Shown here piece by piece: positions 53,200-62,235 of a stretch of 64,000 nucleotides of DNA. Numbering within the stretch: the stretch's first letter is position 1; each line of letters opens with the position of its first letter. The stretch is taken from positions 124,001 through 188,000 of the forward strand of contig NZ_BMDJ01000009.1 of the NCBI RefSeq assembly GCF_014635725.1, given 5' to 3'. A program made the position numbers and the translations under genes. The notes beneath the pieces are model-generated. The model had not been told where the DNA came from, made no database searches, and saw only the letters and a program-made list of their open reading frames with translations. The stretch is from Pedobacter mendelii. GTDB taxonomy: Bacteria > Bacteroidota > Bacteroidia > Sphingobacteriales > Sphingobacteriaceae.

Positions 53200-53241
53200 C
53201 TTTCATCTTCAACCTTGCACCTTTCACCTTCAACCTTTTTT
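53200..53241 (+). repeat. Heptad array, CTTCAAC family (6 units)
   Basis: CTTTCAT, CTTCAAC, CTTGCAC, CTTTCAC, CTTCAAC, CTTTTTT in one register, running directly into the -7 box of lpd. Confidence 0.85.
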
Positions 53242-53244
53242 CCC

Positions 53245-53252
53245 TACCTTTG
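53245..53252 (+). promoter_or_regulatory. Candidate -7 box of lpd
   Basis: TACCTTTG matches TAnnTTTG, 24 bases before the lpd ATG. The -33 zone is occupied by CTTCAAC heptads. Confidence 0.5.
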
Positions 53253-53276
53253 GCCAATCAAAATCAATAAGAAATT

Positions 53277-54683
53277 ATGCAATACGATGTCGTTGTTATC
53301 GGTTCAGGGCCGGGCGGTTATGTTGGCGCAATCCGTTGTGCTCAGTTAGGATTAAAAACCGCAGTTATAGAAAAATATAAAACTTTTGGAGGTACTTGCT
53401 TAAATGTTGGCTGTATTCCATCAAAAGCTTTATTAGATTCATCAGAACATTTCCATAACGCGGCTCATACGTTTGCTACTCATGGTATCGATTTAAAAAA
53501 CCTTAAAGTAAACATGCCGCAAATGATTGCTCGTAAAGACGACGTTGTTGCTCAAAATACTGCTGGTATTACTTATTTATTTAAGAAAAATAAAATCGAT
53601 TCTTACGAAGGTCTTGGTTCTTTTGTAGATAAGAATACCATTCTAGTTACCAAAACAGATGGTTCTACAGAAACACTAACAGCTAAAAACGTTATCATAG
53701 CTACTGGTTCAAAACCAACAACACTGCCATTTTTGCCAATCGATAAAAAACGAATTATCACTTCAACAGAAGCTTTAAATATTAAAGAAGTTCCAAAATC
53801 AATGGTTGTTATTGGTGGTGGTGTTATTGGTTTGGAGTTAGGATCCGTTTACGCCCGCCTGGGTACAAAAGTTTCTGTAATCGAATTTTTGCCTTCCATC
53901 ATCGCAACAATGGATGCCAGTTTGGGTAAAGAACTTCAACGCGTTTTGAAGAAAAACTTAGGTATGGAGTTTTACATGAACCACAAAGTAACCGGTGCTA
54001 CTGCAAAAGGTAAAATCGTAACCGTAACTGCAGAAAACGCAAAAGGCGAAGCCATAAATTTCGATGCAGATTATTGTATCGTGGCCGTTGGTCGTACAGC
54101 TTACAGCGAAGATTTGGGTTTAGATAAAATCGGAATTACCATTGAAGAAAGAGGTAAAAAAATCCCGGTAAATGAACATTTAGAAACTTCGGTTCCTGGG
54201 GTTTATGCAATTGGCGATGTAATTACCGGTGCCATGTTGGCCCACAAGGCTGAAGATGAAGGAACTTATGTTGCCGAAACCATCGCCGGACAAAAACCAC
54301 ACATCAATTATAATTTAATCCCAGGAGTAGTTTATACCTGGCCTGAAGTTGCATCTGTTGGCTTAACAGAAGAGCAATTGAAAGAAAAAGGCACAAAATA
54401 CAAATCGGGTTCATTTCCTTTCAAAGCCAGTGGAAGAGCTAAAGCAAGCATGGATACTGATGGTTTCATTAAAGTATTAGCTGATGCAGCTACAGATGAA
54501 GTTTTAGGTGTACACATGATTGGTCCACGTGCTGCGGATATGATTGCAGAAGCTGTTCTTGCTATGGAGTTCCGTGCATCTGCGGAAGATATTGCCCGTA
54601 CAAGCCATGCGCACCCAACCTTTACAGAAGCTTTCAAAGAGGCTGCATTAGCTGCTACTGATAATAGGGCTATACATATTTAA
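53277..54683 (+). CDS. lpd: Dihydrolipoyl dehydrogenase (E3)
   Basis: 468-residue flavoprotein that reoxidises lipoamide in 2-oxoacid dehydrogenase and glycine cleavage complexes. FAD loop VIGSGPGGYVGAI (7-19), redox disulphide GGTCLNVGCIPSKALL (about 39-54), NAD loop VIGGGVIGLELGSVYARLG, FAD motif VPGVYAIGDV and the C-terminal His-Glu active site HAHPTFTEAF. Full length. No E1/E2 genes adjacent. It may also serve the GcvT encoded elsewhere in the window. Confidence 0.98.
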   Translation: MQYDVVVIGSGPGGYVGAIRCAQLGLKTAVIEKYKTFGGTCLNVGCIPSKALLDSSEHFHNAAHTFATHGIDLKNLKVNMPQMIARKDDVVAQNTAGITYLFKKNKIDSYEGLGSFVDKNTILVTKTDGSTETLTAKNVIIATGSKPTTLPFLPIDKKRIITSTEALNIKEVPKSMVVIGGGVIGLELGSVYARLGTKVSVIEFLPSIIATMDASLGKELQRVLKKNLGMEFYMNHKVTGATAKGKIVTVTAENAKGEAINFDADYCIVAVGRTAYSEDLGLDKIGITIEERGKKIPVNEHLETSVPGVYAIGDVITGAMLAHKAEDEGTYVAETIAGQKPHINYNLIPGVVYTWPEVASVGLTEEQLKEKGTKYKSGSFPFKASGRAKASMDTDGFIKVLADAATDEVLGVHMIGPRAADMIAEAVLAMEFRASAEDIARTSHAHPTFTEAFKEAALAATDNRAIHI

Positions 54684-54693
54684 TAAACAAAAA

Positions 54694-54838
54694 CGTCATG
54701 CTGAACTTGTTTCAGAACTTCTCTCAATAAGAATAGGCTGTTTTATAAATCAAATTACTCTTTGAATATTGTCATGCTGAGCCTGTCGGAACGCTTAAAA
54801 TAATGTTTTATAAGTCCTTAGACAGGATCAGGATGACA
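54694..54838. repeat. Two copies of the CATGCTGAGC palindrome
   Basis: A half copy CGTCATGCTGAACTTGTTTC (54694-54713 onward) and a full copy at 54769-54838: TGTCATGCTGAGCCTGTCGG pairs imperfectly with AGACAGGATCAGGATGACA. Confidence 0.78.
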
Positions 54839-54880
54839 GTTCGTATGGATGAGACAGTCTCTTTCTTACTAAAGTTTTTT

Positions 54881-54974
54881 GGGCATGCCCCAAGCTGCGC
54901 AAGGGTCGGGCTATCCGTTACAATCTTTTTTGAAGAAAAATCAAAAAGGATTTTCACTGCTATCCCTCATGCAA
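54881..54974. repeat. GGTCGGGCTATCC...GCTATCCCTCATGC interspersed element
   Basis: Starts with the palindrome GGGCATGCCC, then GGGTCGGGCTATCCG, TTTTTTGAAG...AAAAAGGATTTTCACTG and TATCCCTCATGC. I know this wording as a recurrent intergenic element of Bacteroidota genomes; only one copy is in the window. Confidence 0.6.
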
Positions 54975-55095
54975 AAGCCAAGAACAAAAAAAATCGAAAC
55001 ATTTTTTCAGCCGTTCCTTTCAGCTTAATCTCTATTTCTTAATTCCTTAACAAAAAGATAACAGTAAATGGATAAAAATCAGCGTTGCTGAATTA

Positions 55096-55103
55096 TATTT
55101 TTG
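55096..55103 (+). promoter_or_regulatory. Candidate -7 box of the choice-of-anchor I gene
   Basis: TATTTTTG matches TAnnTTTG, 23 bases before ATG 55127. It supports that start over the upstream in-frame ones. Confidence 0.5.
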
Positions 55104-55126
55104 CGATTCAGATATTACAAAAAACC

Positions 55127-56650
55127 ATGAACCCTAAAAAATTGTTTAGCGCTTTGTTAATCGCTTCTGTTGCATTTACAGCTTGCAAAAAATCAGATAA
55201 TCCAATTGAAGACCCTTCAGAAACCATCATCCCAGAAAACATTTCTAGTTTTAAAGAAATTGCTATGATAGATTTGGGTGGAGTAACTTCAGCAGAAATA
55301 TCTGCTTACGATCCTTCAACCAAAAAACTTTTTGTTGTTAGCAATGATGGCGGTACAAAAGTAGAAGTGATAGATTTAAGTGCTTATCCAACACTTACCA
55401 AATCTAGAACACTTACTTTTCCTACAAATGCAGGCATAAATAGTGTTGCAGTTAGTAATGGATTATTGGCTATTGCATTGGATGGAGTAACCAAGCAATC
55501 TAACGGCGATATCGTTGTTCTTAAAACAACCACTTTAGAAGAAGTGAAAAAAATTAGCGTTGGCGCAATGCCAGATATGGTAACTTTTAGTCCGGATGGC
55601 AATTACATTATAAGCGCAAATGAAGGAGAACCTAACGATGAATATACAATCGATCCAGTAGGTTCTGTTTCTGTTATCAATGTTAAGTCTAATTATACAG
55701 TTAAAACTTTAGATTTCTCTGGATTTGAAAGTTCAAAAACTTCACTTGTTGCTGCGGGTTTAAGAATTTACGGACCAAAAGCAACTTTTGCACAAGATAT
55801 AGAACCTGAATATGTAGCTGTTTCAACAGATTCTAAAAAGGCTTACATTACCCTGCAAGAAAATAATGCAGTTGCCGAACTTGATGTTGTTGCAGGTACA
55901 TTAACCAAAATTATGCCTTTAGGGATAAGAGATATTAGTCTTGCAGATAATGCTTTTGATGTAAGTGATTTGGATGGAAAAATACAACTTGGTGTTTGGC
56001 CAATTAAAGCTTTTTACTTGCCAGATGCAATTTCTTATTTTTCTGCTAATGGTTCCAATTATTTAGCCTTGGCCAATGAAGGTGATACCCGTGCCTGGAA
56101 AGGTTATGATGAAGAAGGAAGAGTTAAGAGTTTAAATTTAGATCCAACCAGGTTTCCAACTGCTTCAACGCTTAAATTAGATGCTAACCTTGGTAGATTA
56201 ACCGTAACAAAGGCTTTTGGTGATACCGATGGTGATGGTGATTACGATGAATTGTATTCAACAGGCGGACGTAGCATGAGCATTATTAATGCAAATACCG
56301 GGCAATTAATTGCCAATGTTGGTAAAGATTTAGAGCAAAGGGTAATTGATGCTGGCAAATATGATGATACCCGTTCAGACAATAAAGGTGTTGAAGTTGA
56401 AGGTGTTACAGTTGCGCAAGTGAATGGAAAAACCTTAGCTTTTATAGGAATGGAAAGGGTAGATATGGTTGCTGTTTATGATGTAAGCATACCCGAATCT
56501 CCAAAGTTTGTTCAGTTGTTTTCCACCGGAGATGCACCTGAAGGTTTAATGTTTGTTAAACCTAAAGATAGTCCTAACGGACGCAGTTTGCTTATTGTTT
56601 CAAGCGAAGATGATGGAACGGTTAGGTTTTATCAGCCAGATAAAGCTTAA
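55127..56650 (+). CDS. Choice-of-anchor I / alkaline phosphatase-like lipoprotein
   Basis: 507 residues from ATG 55127, where MNPKKLFSALLIASVAFTAC gives a lipobox (Cys20). The body is a seven-bladed beta-propeller-like domain: AEISAYDPSTKKLFVVSNDGGTK-type blade, MPDMVTFSPDGNYIISANEGEPND, PEYVAVSTDSKKAYITLQENNAV, DTDGDGDYDELYSTGGRSMSI and GDAPEGLMFVKPKDSPNGRSLLIV. This matches the choice-of-anchor I family, usually secreted. Catalytic function not established. Confidence 0.87.
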   Translation: MNPKKLFSALLIASVAFTACKKSDNPIEDPSETIIPENISSFKEIAMIDLGGVTSAEISAYDPSTKKLFVVSNDGGTKVEVIDLSAYPTLTKSRTLTFPTNAGINSVAVSNGLLAIALDGVTKQSNGDIVVLKTTTLEEVKKISVGAMPDMVTFSPDGNYIISANEGEPNDEYTIDPVGSVSVINVKSNYTVKTLDFSGFESSKTSLVAAGLRIYGPKATFAQDIEPEYVAVSTDSKKAYITLQENNAVAELDVVAGTLTKIMPLGIRDISLADNAFDVSDLDGKIQLGVWPIKAFYLPDAISYFSANGSNYLALANEGDTRAWKGYDEEGRVKSLNLDPTRFPTASTLKLDANLGRLTVTKAFGDTDGDGDYDELYSTGGRSMSIINANTGQLIANVGKDLEQRVIDAGKYDDTRSDNKGVEVEGVTVAQVNGKTLAFIGMERVDMVAVYDVSIPESPKFVQLFSTGDAPEGLMFVKPKDSPNGRSLLIVSSEDDGTVRFYQPDKA

Positions 56651-56668
56651 AATTGATAAATAATATTT

Positions 56669-56705
56669 AAAGAGGCTCCTATTTTATTCATAGGTGCCTC
56701 TTTTT
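56669..56705 (+). terminator. Terminator of the choice-of-anchor I gene
   Basis: AAAGAGGCTCCTAT pairs with ATAGGTGCCTCTTT with one mismatch, then T-run. Confidence 0.9.
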
Positions 56706-56729
56706 GCTTTAATAATTATTTACAAATGA

Positions 56730-56737
56730 TATTTTTG
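56730..56737 (+). promoter_or_regulatory. Candidate -7 box of the MFS gene
   Basis: TATTTTTG matches TAnnTTTG, about 65 bases before the TTG start. An alternative, GACCTTTG at 56763-56770, has one mismatch. Confidence 0.35.
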
Positions 56738-56802
56738 TCTTTCTATTTTCAATAGATTTAAAGACCTTTGCAGAACAACCTCGTTCATATTAATATCGTA
56801 TT

Positions 56803-58005
56803 TTGGAAGACTTTAAAGCAAATCGGGAAATAATAAATCAAGCAGTAGATAAACCTGTAATAGCGCAAAGCAGTCCAAATAGAACTCGCCTGGCAGTATC
56901 CTTATTTTATTTCGGGCAAGGAATTGCATTTGCTTCCTGGGCAAGCCGTATTCCTGATATTAAGCACACATTGAATTTATCTGATGGTGCATTGGGTAGT
57001 ATTTTACTTGCATTACCACTTGGTCAATTGATTACGATGCCAATTTCCGGTAGATTAGTTACTAAGTATGGAAGTAAAATAATTCTTACCATTACCGCTC
57101 CATTATATGTTTTGGCACTAAGCAATTTGGGTTTGGCCACAGCTCCATGGCATTTGGCTGCTTTTCTATTTCTTTTCGGTGTAATAGGGAATATGTGCAA
57201 TATAGCCGTAAACACGCAAGGTGTAGAAGCCGAAAAATTATTTACTAAACCAATAATGACTTCTTTTCACGGGGCATGGAGTATTGCTGGTTTTTCAGGG
57301 GCTTTGGTTGGACTGCTCATGGTTAATCTTCATGTCATTCCATATTATCATTTTTGGATTATTGTTGCCTTAATATGGATAAATGTTTTCTTTAATTATA
57401 AACACCTTGTGCCGGGGAAGGGTGCGCAAACAGAAAGAAAACCAAAGCTCTTTATTAAACCTGAGGGTGTTTTATTGCAGTTGGGAATTATAGGTTTTTG
57501 TAGCATGGCTACTGAAGGAGCAATGTTCGATTGGAGTGGGGTTTACTTTAAGGAGATCGTAAAAGCGCCATCATCTTTAGTAATTTTAGGCTATGCTTCT
57601 TTTATGGTAATGATGGCAACAGGACGTTTTGTTGGCGATACAATCATTGCCAGGCTAGGGCGGAAACGCACCATCCAATTTAGCGGAATTATTATTTCAA
57701 CTGGAATGTTTATTTCTGTGTTTTTTCCTTTTGTTGTTACGGCAACTCTTGGTTTTATGCTTGTGGGGTTAGGCGTTTCGAGTATTGTACCAACTGTTTA
57801 CAGCGTGGCAGGTAAAAATGGAAAAATAGCTCCTGGTATGGCGATTGCTATGGTTTCAAGTGTAAGTTATCTTGGCTTTTTAATGGGGCCACCCATAATC
57901 GGCTACATTTCGGCCTTATCGAGTTTGCAATATTCTTATGCGGTAATAGGTTGCTTTGGGCTTTTTGTAAGCTTTTTGGTTACCAAAATAAAAGCAATTG
58001 CATAA
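56803..58005 (+). CDS. MFS transporter (YbjJ/FucP-like)
   Basis: 400 residues, about 12 membrane helices. FYFGQGIAFASWASRIPDIKHTLNLSDGALG after a 28-residue polar N-terminus, GRLVTKYGSKIILT (loop 2-3 motif), and the matching loop GDTIIARLGRKRTIQFSG in the second half. Resembles the inner-membrane YbjJ group. Substrate unknown. Start is TTG 56803. Its stop codon directly abuts the stop codon of the convergent next gene. Confidence 0.87.
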   Translation: MEDFKANREIINQAVDKPVIAQSSPNRTRLAVSLFYFGQGIAFASWASRIPDIKHTLNLSDGALGSILLALPLGQLITMPISGRLVTKYGSKIILTITAPLYVLALSNLGLATAPWHLAAFLFLFGVIGNMCNIAVNTQGVEAEKLFTKPIMTSFHGAWSIAGFSGALVGLLMVNLHVIPYYHFWIIVALIWINVFFNYKHLVPGKGAQTERKPKLFIKPEGVLLQLGIIGFCSMATEGAMFDWSGVYFKEIVKAPSSLVILGYASFMVMMATGRFVGDTIIARLGRKRTIQFSGIIISTGMFISVFFPFVVTATLGFMLVGLGVSSIVPTVYSVAGKNGKIAPGMAIAMVSSVSYLGFLMGPPIIGYISALSSLQYSYAVIGCFGLFVSFLVTKIKAIA

Positions 58006-58812
58006 TCATTCAGGTTTTTTAATAAGATTATGCTCTTTTAGTGCGGCTATCGCAAGCTCTATTAACCTTAAGTTTTCTTCTAAATGGCCATGTTGCACTT
58101 CTACATTTATATATGGAAGATCATTTTGCATGGCATAAACAGATAAAGAACCATCATTTTCTACAAATTTAGATTGAAGCATCACGTTTACATTTGCCTT
58201 TTTCAAGCTGTTAAAAAGCTTTAAATCAGTTACGTAAAGCATGTCGTCGCCATCCATTTCAAAATTAATATAAACAGAATCAGCAGCGCTTGATAAATCG
58301 TAACCAGGCAGGTAAGATGAAATTCCAAAACCACCATCGCCATTATTGTGTAAAGTTAAAATGTAACCTAAAGATTTTGGGTCATAGAAGTCTATAATCT
58401 GTTTTCCGGCAGCGTTTAAAGCTTTTTCGACTTCGCCTGAGCTGAATTCGTCTTTTTTTAATCTCGTGTTGATGCCTCTTTCGGTGTAAATTGCATTTGG
58501 GTCGATGCGGTAAATATCATCCATATAACTGAAATTATAATCGCGAACGCCGCCATATTGGCTATCAATAATTTCTCCACCATTCCAACGAATATAATCA
58601 AAACCTGCTTTAACTCCAGTATCTTCATTATCGTGAACCACTAGAAAACGAATACCATTTGGCTTGTAACTATATTTAACCAGGGTAATGTCTAAATCGT
58701 AAATTTTTATAAAAGAAGAATCACTTTTCATGGCATCGAAAATGGGTGGATGCTGAGCATGAGTAACTAAAACGATAAGTGCCAGAATTATTTGAGGGAT
58801 AATTTTAAACAT
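58006..58812 (-). CDS. Exported M14-like metallohydrolase candidate
   Basis: 268 residues. Signal peptide ending LVTHAQ. The domain shows HxxE in VVHDNEDTG (His60, Glu63), RIDPNAIYTERGI (about 102-114), LHNNGDGG (His155) and YINVEVQHGH (Glu238, His241). This order fits a minimal zinc carboxypeptidase/deacylase (M14-like) fold in which the usual Asn-Arg pair reads Asn-Ala. No annotated family could be named with certainty; peptidoglycan-peptide or amide hydrolysis is a guess. Confidence 0.6.
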   Translation of the reverse strand: MFKIIPQIILALIVLVTHAQHPPIFDAMKSDSSFIKIYDLDITLVKYSYKPNGIRFLVVHDNEDTGVKAGFDYIRWNGGEIIDSQYGGVRDYNFSYMDDIYRIDPNAIYTERGINTRLKKDEFSSGEVEKALNAAGKQIIDFYDPKSLGYILTLHNNGDGGFGISSYLPGYDLSSAADSVYINFEMDGDDMLYVTDLKLFNSLKKANVNVMLQSKFVENDGSLSVYAMQNDLPYINVEVQHGHLEENLRLIELAIAALKEHNLIKKPE

Positions 58813-58892
58813 ATGCTCTAATATACAAGAATTGGCTATTATTTGTTTCGACTGTGGATTTTTATTCTAAATATTTATTTTAAAAATTGACT

Positions 58893-58927
58893 AAAATAAA
58901 AAAGCTGCCCTTGGGTAAAGGCAGCTT
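58893..58927 (-). terminator. Terminator of the RND efflux operon
   Basis: AAGCTGCC pairs with GGCAGCTT, loop 10 bases; T-rich on the minus strand after the stem. 30 bases beyond the pump stop codon. Confidence 0.85.
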
Positions 58928-58956
58928 AATTTGATTGTTAATCCTGAAATGTTGTA

Positions 58957-61900
58957 TTAGTGTGTTGCGTCTATATCGTATTCTAAAACGTCTTTATGGT
59001 CATAGGGTTCTTCCAGTAATTCATCTATTGTTTTACCTTTTTTGTTGAAACCTAGTTTCTCTAACATCATATCAAAAATTAGATATACCACCGGTACAAC
59101 AATTAAAGTTAAGAATAACGAACTTGTTAAACCACCAACAATTACCCATGCCAAACCGTTTTTCCATTCTGCACCTGCACCACTCGCCAATGCAATTGGA
59201 AGCATACCAAAAATCATGGCAATGGTTGTCATTAGAATTGGACGTAAACGAGCATGGTTAGCTAAAATTAATGCTTCAATAGTCGATTTTCCTTCAGCTT
59301 TCATGTTGTTTGTAAAATCGACAAGAATAATCGCATTCTTTGCCACCAAACCCATTAACATAATAAAACCTAATATGGTGAAAATACCGATTGAGTTGTT
59401 TGTTAAGGCCAATGCTAAGAAAGCTCCAATTAATGCCAGAGGCAATGAGAACATCACCACAAATGGATATACAAAACTATCATATAGAGCTACCATAATT
59501 AGGTAAACCAAAATTAAGGCTGCCAGCAATGCAATGCCTAAAGTACCAAAACCTTCAGCCTGGTTTTCTTCATCTCCACCCCAAGTATAACTTACCCCAA
59601 CAGGCGCTTTCAATTTGCCATTCTTTTGTAGTTCTATTAATTTAGCTTTGAAATCGCCAACAATTGTTCCTGTAGGGCGACCAATAGATTGTGCCTGAAC
59701 AGATACAGAAGTCGATTTGTTAAAACGTTCTAACTGACTTGGGCCTGAACCTTCGGTAATGTTTGCAAATTGAGATAACTTAATCTGCGCACCTTTATCA
59801 TTTACAAAAATCAGATTACGTACATCATCAATATCTTTTCTGTTGAAATCCTGATACTGGATGTTAATGTCGTATTCGTATTCGCCTTTTCTATATTTAC
59901 CATCAGTATTACCTGCGAAAGCAGTTTGCATAGTAGAACCTACAGTTGAAAGGGTTAGGCCAACAGCTGACATTTTATCACGATCTACCTGAACATTAAT
60001 TTCAGGAGTTCCTTTTTCTACAGAAAGTTTTATCTCTGTTGCTCCTGGAATTGATGCCAAAACTTTCTTAGCACCTTCTGCATATTTTAAAGCACTATCT
60101 AAATTAGAGCCCATTACTACTAAACTAATAGGCGCATTCTCAGCGATACCCAAAATACTAATCGGTACGGTTTTAACTTTTGCTCCAACCAATACTTTAG
60201 CTAAAGCACGACTCATTTTTGTAGCGAATACATCAGATGACATACCTTCGCGTTTATCCCGATCAACTAACTTTACGTTAATCTCTGATTTATATGCTGT
60301 TGCCTGAGTTCCGCCAAAGTCACCACTGGCCTGGCCAACTGTTGTAATTAATTGTGTAATTTCAGGTTGTTTATCTAAGAAAGCTTCAGCCTTTTGTGTG
60401 TAGAAATTCGTTTGCTCTAAAGGTGCATCCTTAGGTAATTCAATCTGTACTAAGAACTCTCCCTTATCCGATTTAGGGAAAAACTCTGAACCGATGAAAC
60501 CAGCTCCAGCTAACCACATTGCCGCCACGAATAATACAACAACTGCTAAAATGGTACGTCTTTTATGGTTTAACGACCAGGTTAAAATACTTGTAATCCA
60601 AACGGTGAATTTTTTAAGCTGTTTTTCGAACCATAAAATGAAACGACCAAATATGTTTTTGCCTTCAATATGTTCTAACTTTCCAAATCTTGAAAAAAGT
60701 AAAGGTACAATTGTAAATGAAGCCACCAATGAAAGTAAGGTTGCTATAATTACAACCACACAGAATTGACGTAAAATGTTAGAAACCAATCCCGAACTGA
60801 TTGCAATTGGGAAGAATACCACCACAATAACCATCGTAATCGATATAACGGTGAACCCAATTTCTCTAGTTGCATCAGAAGCTGCTCTAACCTTATTTTT
60901 ACCCATCTCCATGTGTCGCTGGATATTTTCCAGTACCACAATCGCATCATCCACCAGAATACCTACCACGAGAGATAAGCCTAATAAAGACATTAAGTTT
61001 AAGGTATAACCAAACAAACTAATACCAATAAAAGTTGCAATTAAAGATGCCGGGATAGATACCATTACAATTAACGCATTACGCAAACTGTGCAAGAAAA
61101 ACAGCATTACAAATGCAACCAAAATAACCGCAAGAATTAAATCGTGTATTACCGCATCTGCCGATTCTAATGTAAAAATCGAACTATCGTTAACAATTTT
61201 AATATCAAGCTTATTGCCTGCATACTCTGTTTTAAGCTTAGCAATGATGGCGTGAACGCCTTCACTCACTTTTACTGCATTCGCATCACTCTGTTTAATT
61301 ATTTGAATGGCAATTGATGACTGACGATTAATACGAGCGAGTTTCTCGGTTTCTTTTTTCGAATCCTGAACGTCGCCTACATCGCCTAAACGAATTTGAG
61401 CACCGTCTTTAGATGTTGTTATTACTAAATTTCTTAATTCATCAATGCTTCTATACTTACCTGATAAACGGATTAAAACGTCTTGATTCTGAGTTTTAAC
61501 ACTTCCGGTAGGGAAATCTAAGTTAGAGCTCAAAATCATTTGCTGTACTTGAGGAACAGAAAGATTATAGCCTTGTAATTTAGCTGCATCTAATGCAACC
61601 TGAATTTCACGCTCAGAACCACCAACTAAGTTTACTTGTGCAATACCACTTACCCTCGAAATTACCGGAGCGATTCTTTGGTCGATTAAATCATAGAAAC
61701 TAACGTCATCCATGTTTGCCGAAGCCGTCATGGTTATAACCGGCAAATCATCCAGCGAGAACTTACTAAGTGAGGGTGTTTTTACATCATCAGGCAAATC
61801 AGAAAGGATGGCATTAACTTTACGTTGCGCATCGTTCAATGAAATATCGATGTTTGCTGCATCTGTTAAAGTAATTGTTACAACAGATAAACTCTCATAA

Positions 61901-62151
61901 GAAACAGCATTTAGTTTCTTGATATTTTCCATCGATGATACGGCGTCTTCAATTTTTTTGGTTACCGTGTTTTCAACCTCTGCCGGCGATGCACCAGGAT
62001 AAATGGTTGATATAGATACTACGTTGTTCGAGAATTTAGGAAGTAATTCATAACCCAACGAAAAGTAACTTAACAGCCCAAGTAGCGTAAGTGCGGTAAA
62101 AACCACAATTACCAGCGAGGGTCTTTTTATAGATATGTCTGTTATCTTCAT
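58957..62151 (-). CDS. RND efflux pump, inner-membrane transporter
   Basis: 1064-residue proton-driven pump of the hydrophobe/amphiphile type (AcrB/MexB relatives). N-terminal membrane helix after MKITDISIKRPSLVIVVF, two large periplasmic loops, twelve membrane helices; the proton relay Asp pair is in LVVGILVDDAIVVLEN (helix 4) and the matching Lys in GLVAKNAIILVDF (helix 10). The C-terminal His/Asp-rich tail faces the cytoplasm. Third gene of the unit tolC-adaptor-pump. Substrates unknown. Confidence 0.96.
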   Translation of the reverse strand: MKITDISIKRPSLVIVVFTALTLLGLLSYFSLGYELLPKFSNNVVSISTIYPGASPAEVENTVTKKIEDAVSSMENIKKLNAVSYESLSVVTITLTDAANIDISLNDAQRKVNAILSDLPDDVKTPSLSKFSLDDLPVITMTASANMDDVSFYDLIDQRIAPVISRVSGIAQVNLVGGSEREIQVALDAAKLQGYNLSVPQVQQMILSSNLDFPTGSVKTQNQDVLIRLSGKYRSIDELRNLVITTSKDGAQIRLGDVGDVQDSKKETEKLARINRQSSIAIQIIKQSDANAVKVSEGVHAIIAKLKTEYAGNKLDIKIVNDSSIFTLESADAVIHDLILAVILVAFVMLFFLHSLRNALIVMVSIPASLIATFIGISLFGYTLNLMSLLGLSLVVGILVDDAIVVLENIQRHMEMGKNKVRAASDATREIGFTVISITMVIVVVFFPIAISSGLVSNILRQFCVVVIIATLLSLVASFTIVPLLFSRFGKLEHIEGKNIFGRFILWFEKQLKKFTVWITSILTWSLNHKRRTILAVVVLFVAAMWLAGAGFIGSEFFPKSDKGEFLVQIELPKDAPLEQTNFYTQKAEAFLDKQPEITQLITTVGQASGDFGGTQATAYKSEINVKLVDRDKREGMSSDVFATKMSRALAKVLVGAKVKTVPISILGIAENAPISLVVMGSNLDSALKYAEGAKKVLASIPGATEIKLSVEKGTPEINVQVDRDKMSAVGLTLSTVGSTMQTAFAGNTDGKYRKGEYEYDINIQYQDFNRKDIDDVRNLIFVNDKGAQIKLSQFANITEGSGPSQLERFNKSTSVSVQAQSIGRPTGTIVGDFKAKLIELQKNGKLKAPVGVSYTWGGDEENQAEGFGTLGIALLAALILVYLIMVALYDSFVYPFVVMFSLPLALIGAFLALALTNNSIGIFTILGFIMLMGLVAKNAIILVDFTNNMKAEGKSTIEALILANHARLRPILMTTIAMIFGMLPIALASGAGAEWKNGLAWVIVGGLTSSLFLTLIVVPVVYLIFDMMLEKLGFNKKGKTIDELLEEPYDHKDVLEYDIDATH

Positions 62152-62180
62152 TTTAATTTTTTATTGCGATTGAAGTAAAA

Positions 62181-62209
62181 TTGTCCTTCGACAGGCTCAG
62201 GATGACAAT
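62181..62209. repeat. Half copy of the interspersed palindrome between adaptor and pump genes
   Basis: TTGTCCTTCGACAGGCTCAG followed by GATGACAAT, the right arm of the family at 31746-31800; its outer ends TTGTC/GACAA are complementary. It lies inside the efflux operon. Confidence 0.7.
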
Positions 62210-62235
62210 CTGCAAACTGAGTATTATAAACAGAA

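Larger units (their letters stand above)
54684..55126. other. Gene-free stretch filled with interspersed repeats
   Basis: 443 bases between lpd and the choice-of-anchor I gene. It holds palindromic repeats (54694-54838) and a GGTCGGGCTATCC element (54881-54974). A 79-codon ORF across these repeats has no protein-like features. Confidence 0.8.

Noticed and set aside
54803..55042. 79-codon ORF between lpd and the choice-of-anchor I gene
   Set aside because: It runs through palindromic repeats and the GGTCGGGCTATCC element and has no protein-like pattern, signal or neighbour relation.
59042..59506. 154-codon ORF opposite the RND pump gene
   Set aside because: Antisense shadow of a well-supported pump gene; Lys/Pro/Ile-biased translation typical of the reverse strand of membrane helices.
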